Origin: Kiloniellales bacterium | Lineage (GTDB): Bacteria; Pseudomonadota; Alphaproteobacteria; Kiloniellales; JAKSBE01 | NCBI GenBank assembly: GCA_030066685.1 | Contig: JASJBF010000001.1 | Coordinates: 1 to 64,000, forward strand | Direction: 5' to 3' | DNA length: 64,000 nucleotides | In this document: piece after piece, positions 61,347-64,000 of the stretch | How the letters are laid out: each line of letters begins with the position of its first letter | Numbering within the stretch: position 1 is the stretch's first letter | Translations under genes and position numbers: made by a program | The notes under the pieces: generated by a model | Told to the model about the DNA's origin: nothing | What the model saw: only the letters and a program-made list of their open reading frames with translations | The model's database searches: none

Positions 61347-62342
61347 TCAATAGTTGCAGCTGTTGCCGGCGGTGTAGTCCGCGACCTTGATGTCGCCGGC
61401 GACGATCGCCTCGCGGGCCGCGCCAAGGGCCGTCTCCATCTCCGCCGAGATCAGCGCGCGGTTGTTGTCGTCCAGCGCCCAGCCCACGCCTTCTTCGGCC
61501 AGGCCCAGGACCTTGAGCCCCGGCTTCCATTTGCCGTTCATGGCGTCGGTGAAGGCTTCATCGATCGCCACGTCGACGCGCTTGACCATCGAAGAGAGCA
61601 TGGTGCCGGGATGCAGGTGGTTCTGGTTGGAGTCCACCCCGATGGCCAGCTTGCCGCCGTCCTTGGCCGCCTGGTAGACGCCGACTCCGGTCGCGCCGGC
61701 GGCGGCGAAGACCACGTCGGCGCCGCGGTCGAACTGGCTGCGCGCCAGTTCGCCGCCCTTGGTCGGATCGTTCCAGGCCGCGGGCGTGTTGCCGGTCATG
61801 TTGACCAGGACCTCGGTCTCGCCCTTGGCGTGCTTGGCGCCCTGCTCGTAGCCACAGGCGAACTTGCGGATCAGCGGAATGTCCATGCCGCCGACGAAGC
61901 CGACCTTTCCGGATTTGGACGCCATGGCTGCCAGCATGCCGACCAGGAAGGATCCCTCGTGCTCCTTGAAGACCACCGATTGCACGTTGGGCGCCTCGGT
62001 CACGCCGTCGATCAGGGTGAACTTGACGTCGGGATACTCCTTGGCGACCGTCTCGATGGCCGAGGTCTGGGAGAAGCCGACGCCGACGATGATGGTGGCC
62101 CCCCGGCGCGCCATGCGGCGCAGCGCCTGCTCGCGCTGGGCCTCGTTGGTCGGCTCGAACTCCAGGTACGCGATCCCGGTCTTCTTCTTGAAGGATTCGG
62201 CGCCGTTGTAGGCCGCCTCGTTGAAGGACTTGTCGAACTTCCCGCCCATGTCGAAGAGCAGGCCCGGCACCACCTCGGCCGCTGTGGCCGGGCCGGCCGC
62301 GGCCCAGGCGACGACCACCAACCCCGCAAAAAGCTTGCGCAT
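61347..62342 (-). CDS. BMP-family nucleoside-binding protein
   Basis: Periplasmic binding protein of 331 residues (PnrA/Bmp/Med family), the first gene of the salvage operon. ATG 62342 follows AGGGAGGAA by about eight bases. A signal peptide runs to about residue 22 (PATAAEV); I see no lipobox cysteine, so it appears soluble and not a lipoprotein. Family blocks are FDMGGKFDKSFNEAAYNG, VGVGFSQTSAIETVA, GMDIPLIRKFACGYEQGA, VFAAAGATGVGVYQAA and IGVDSNQNHLHPGTMLSSMVKRVDVA. The ligand is most likely purine or pyrimidine nucleosides, given cdd-deoC-deoA downstream. Confidence 0.9.
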   Translation of the reverse strand: MRKLFAGLVVVAWAAAGPATAAEVVPGLLFDMGGKFDKSFNEAAYNGAESFKKKTGIAYLEFEPTNEAQREQALRRMARRGATIIVGVGFSQTSAIETVAKEYPDVKFTLIDGVTEAPNVQSVVFKEHEGSFLVGMLAAMASKSGKVGFVGGMDIPLIRKFACGYEQGAKHAKGETEVLVNMTGNTPAAWNDPTKGGELARSQFDRGADVVFAAAGATGVGVYQAAKDGGKLAIGVDSNQNHLHPGTMLSSMVKRVDVAIDEAFTDAMNGKWKPGLKVLGLAEEGVGWALDDNNRALISAEMETALGAAREAIVAGDIKVADYTAGNSCNY

Positions 62343-62536
62343 TTTCTTGTTCCTCCCTGAGAGCTGAAGCGCTTTGGCTCGTATTTTGTCCAGGCAGTCA
62401 AACACCAATGCCGATCATCTGCAAGCGCAGGTGGTGCCGCCCACGGGGGCGCCGGCGTGCCACGGCATTGACCCCCGGCGGCCCCGGGCGCAGGCTCGCC
62501 GGCGGGAGTTGAGATGCGGGCAGGGGAGGGCCGCAG

Positions 62537-63289
62537 ATGAACCGAATCGACCTGGAGGGGCAACACGCCATCGTCACCGGCGGGGCGCAGGGCATCGGCC
62601 GGGCCATCGCCGAGCGCTTCCTGGCCAGCGGCGCCAGGGTCAGCCTCTGGGACCGGGACGAAGCCCTGGCGGCCGAGAGCGCGGCCGATCTGGCGGACCA
62701 GGGCGAGGTCCTGGCCTTCGCTATGGACGTCACCGACGAGACTTCGGTCGCGGCGGCGCTGGCGGCGAGCCGCGACGCCCACGGCACGCCGGCCGTGCTG
62801 GTCAACAACGCCGGAATCGCCGGGCCCGCCGTCCTGACCTGGGACTACCCGGTCGAGGACTGGCGCCGCGTCTTGGCCATCGACCTGGACGGCGTCTTCC
62901 TCTGCTGCCGGGCCGTGGTCCCGGCCATGATCGAGGCCGGCTACGGCCGCATCGTCAACGTCGCCTCGATCGCCGGCAAGGAAGGCAACCCCAACGCCTC
63001 GGCCTACAGCGCCGCCAAGGCGGGGGTGATCGCGCTGACCAAGTCCCTGGGCAAGGAACTGGCCGACCACGACATCGCGGTCAACTGCATCACACCGGCG
63101 GCGGCGAAGACCCGGATCTTCGAGCAGATCACCCAGGCCCATATCGACTACATGCTCTCCAAGATCCCGCGCGGCCGCTTCGTCGAGGTCGGCGAGATCG
63201 CGTCCCTGGTCGCCTGGCTGGCCTCGAAGGAATGCTCTTTCACCACCGGCGGGGTCTTCGACATCTCCGGCGGCCGGGCGACCTATTGA
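62537..63289 (+). CDS. SDR family NAD(P)-dependent oxidoreductase, paralogue of the first gene
   Basis: SDR of 250 residues. TGGAQGIG at 14-21, NNAG at 90-93, Ser144, Tyr157 and Lys161 complete the active site. The stretch from VNVASIAGKEGNPNASAYSA onward and the end SGGRATY match the SDR at 100-822, with DNA conservation too. ATG 62537 has GGGGAGGG upstream. It is divergent from the nucleoside operon with a 194-base gap between. Relatives include 2-keto-3-deoxy-L-fuconate and similar sugar-acid dehydrogenases, but the substrate is not known. Confidence 0.88.
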   Translation: MNRIDLEGQHAIVTGGAQGIGRAIAERFLASGARVSLWDRDEALAAESAADLADQGEVLAFAMDVTDETSVAAALAASRDAHGTPAVLVNNAGIAGPAVLTWDYPVEDWRRVLAIDLDGVFLCCRAVVPAMIEAGYGRIVNVASIAGKEGNPNASAYSAAKAGVIALTKSLGKELADHDIAVNCITPAAAKTRIFEQITQAHIDYMLSKIPRGRFVEVGEIASLVAWLASKECSFTTGGVFDISGGRATY

Positions 63290-63322
63290 ACCGAGAGCAC
63301 GGAACGCGACGAGGAAAGGACG

Positions 63323-63778
63323 ATGCCCGGTCTCAAGCTTCCGCTTTCCGTGTTGGTCGTAGGTCTGGCGCTCTCCTCGTCGGCGCTCGGCAGCGAGGAG
63401 AAGTTCACCCTGGTCGACCGCATGCCGCAGGTCGAGGGTGAGCTGCAGCGCACGATCTCGGAGCAGGAGGAGTCCGGCCTGACCTTCACGCAGAAGGTCT
63501 ACCTCCAGGACTTCGGCGATGCCGCACTCTTCACCTACGTGACGGAAGCCAACTGTGCGGAGGGCGCGGCTGGGGTCGAAGCCTCCGCGCCCTTCATCGT
63601 CGCGCTCCGATACATCATCAAGCGGCCGCAGGACTTCTCGACCGCCGTCCTGCACGACATCTTCAAAGAGGTCTATGTCGAGGATCGCGAAGGCCGGGTC
63701 CGGCTCTACCAAGACCTGCGTGGCCCGCAGATGATCGAGCTGACGGAGAACTTCAAGCCGGCCTGTTCCGGGATCTAG
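63323..63778 (+). CDS. Secreted protein of unknown function
   Basis: Protein of 151 residues that I do not recognise. A signal peptide is clear: MPGLKLPLSVLVVGLALSSS and a cleavage site around SALGSEEK (residue ~24). The mature part has two cysteines (EANCAEG, KPACSGI), possibly one disulfide, and no membrane segment. It starts 33 bp after the SDR stop with a GAGGAAAGGA site, so it is likely cotranscribed with it. Confidence 0.65.
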   Translation: MPGLKLPLSVLVVGLALSSSALGSEEKFTLVDRMPQVEGELQRTISEQEESGLTFTQKVYLQDFGDAALFTYVTEANCAEGAAGVEASAPFIVALRYIIKRPQDFSTAVLHDIFKEVYVEDREGRVRLYQDLRGPQMIELTENFKPACSGI

Positions 63779-63899
63779 CGCGAGGCCGCGCCTCGTGGCC
63801 GTCCTGTCGGTCAATTCGCATAGATTCTGAACTTTCATCTGTAAAACAATGTAAATACATACAAATATAATCGAAGCGAGCTTCTCTGGAGTGAATGCG
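63779..63899 (+). promoter_or_regulatory. AT-rich promoter region of the last SDR gene
   Basis: Bases 63825-63875 are strikingly AT-rich compared with the rest of the window, with TGTAAA repeated twice and a TGTAAATACATACA block. This is the likely promoter and perhaps regulator site for the gene beginning at 63900. No further feature seen. Confidence 0.45.
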
Positions 63900-64000
63900 A
63901 TGGCGCTTTCGGACTACAAGACGGCCCTGGTCACCGGCGCCTCGAGCGGGATCGGCGCGGCCTGCGTGCGGGCGCTGCGGGAGCGGGGCCTGGACGTCGT
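63900..64000 (+). CDS. SDR family oxidoreductase, partial at the window end
   Basis: The first 33 codons of a short-chain dehydrogenase: MALSDYKTALVTGASSGIGA, then a helix and the second beta strand. The cofactor loop TGASSGIG is complete. ATG 63900 follows GGAG at 63888-63891 by eight bases. The gene runs off the window, so the length and active site are not visible. Confidence 0.8.
   Translation, partial: MALSDYKTALVTGASSGIGAACVRALRERGLDV

Overview
The window is GC-rich, densely coding chromosomal DNA, very probably from an alphaproteobacterium of the Rhodospirillales/Kiloniellales type. The reasons are strong GC3 bias, many 4-bp ATGA gene overlaps, GGAGG-type ribosome binding sites and close matches to alphaproteobacterial SmoS/SmoK/SmoE and DauA-like proteins. 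I see no rRNA, tRNA, CRISPR array, prophage or transposase. The affiliation is inference from protein resemblance only.

Layout. 1-4.1 kb: an SDR dehydrogenase, a CinA-like protein with a decayed C-terminal domain, a small secreted protein and a TAXI-type solute-binding protein, closed by two perfect hairpins. 4.1-20.2 kb: a run of 17 genes on the minus strand for polyol uptake and catabolism. Read 5'->3' it is: ABC importer 1 (binding protein, two permeases, a 66-residue two-helix membrane protein, two different ATPases), dhaL, dhaM, HPr, enzyme I, an HTH regulator, then dhaK, the SmoEFGK-type sorbitol/mannitol importer, SmoS sorbitol dehydrogenase and a second SDR. A perfect TTGACA promoter whose -10 box lies inside a 19-bp palindrome starts importer 1. 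The logic is import, oxidation to a ketose, and phosphorylation of a short ketose (dihydroxyacetone or similar) at the expense of PEP through a self-contained EI-HPr-DhaM relay.

20.5-31.4 kb: a metal-dependent amidohydrolase, an ArsI/CadI-like glyoxalase-fold protein with a SigZ-like sigma factor, a MHYT sensor, an RND efflux pump (permease and adaptor, no outer-membrane channel), an OmpA-type lipoprotein and an enolase-superfamily dehydratase. 31.5-40.3 kb: an ABA-sandwich protein, a cysteine hydrolase, an alpha/beta hydrolase, a Na/Pi cotransporter, an AidB-like acyl-CoA dehydrogenase preceded by a strong terminator, an AAA ATPase cut by an in-frame TGA, a MAPEG protein and a creatininase-family hydrolase.

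40.4-42.9 kb: a compact candidate nitric-oxide module of a single-domain globin divergent from a heme-NO-binding (H-NOX-like) protein and a sigma-54 activator, with two palindromes between them. 43.0-50.4 kb: an SLC13/TrkA-C transporter, then an old tandem duplication of a pair of membrane-anchored hydrolases. It left a chimeric gene ending in the tail of the neighbouring D-threonine-aldolase-like gene and a second hydrolase copy that lost its nucleophilic serine. 50.6-55.1 kb: a D-arginine-dehydrogenase-like enzyme, an unusual Ada zinc-domain/2-oxoglutarate-oxygenase fusion, a pirin and a multi-domain immunity-like protein. 55.2-62.3 kb: a tightly overlapping nucleoside import and salvage operon (BMP lipoprotein, ATPase, two permeases, cdd, deoC, deoA). 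62.5 kb to the end: an SDR paralogous to the first gene of the window, a small secreted protein and the start of a further SDR.

The points most worth following up are the H-NOX/sigma-54/globin module, the Ada-2OG oxygenase fusion, the hydrolase duplication with its pseudoenzyme and chimera, the TGA-interrupted AAA ATPase, the terminator with a PPG-containing leader peptide, and the same ~110-bp repeat placed at the same point in both sugar-transport operons.
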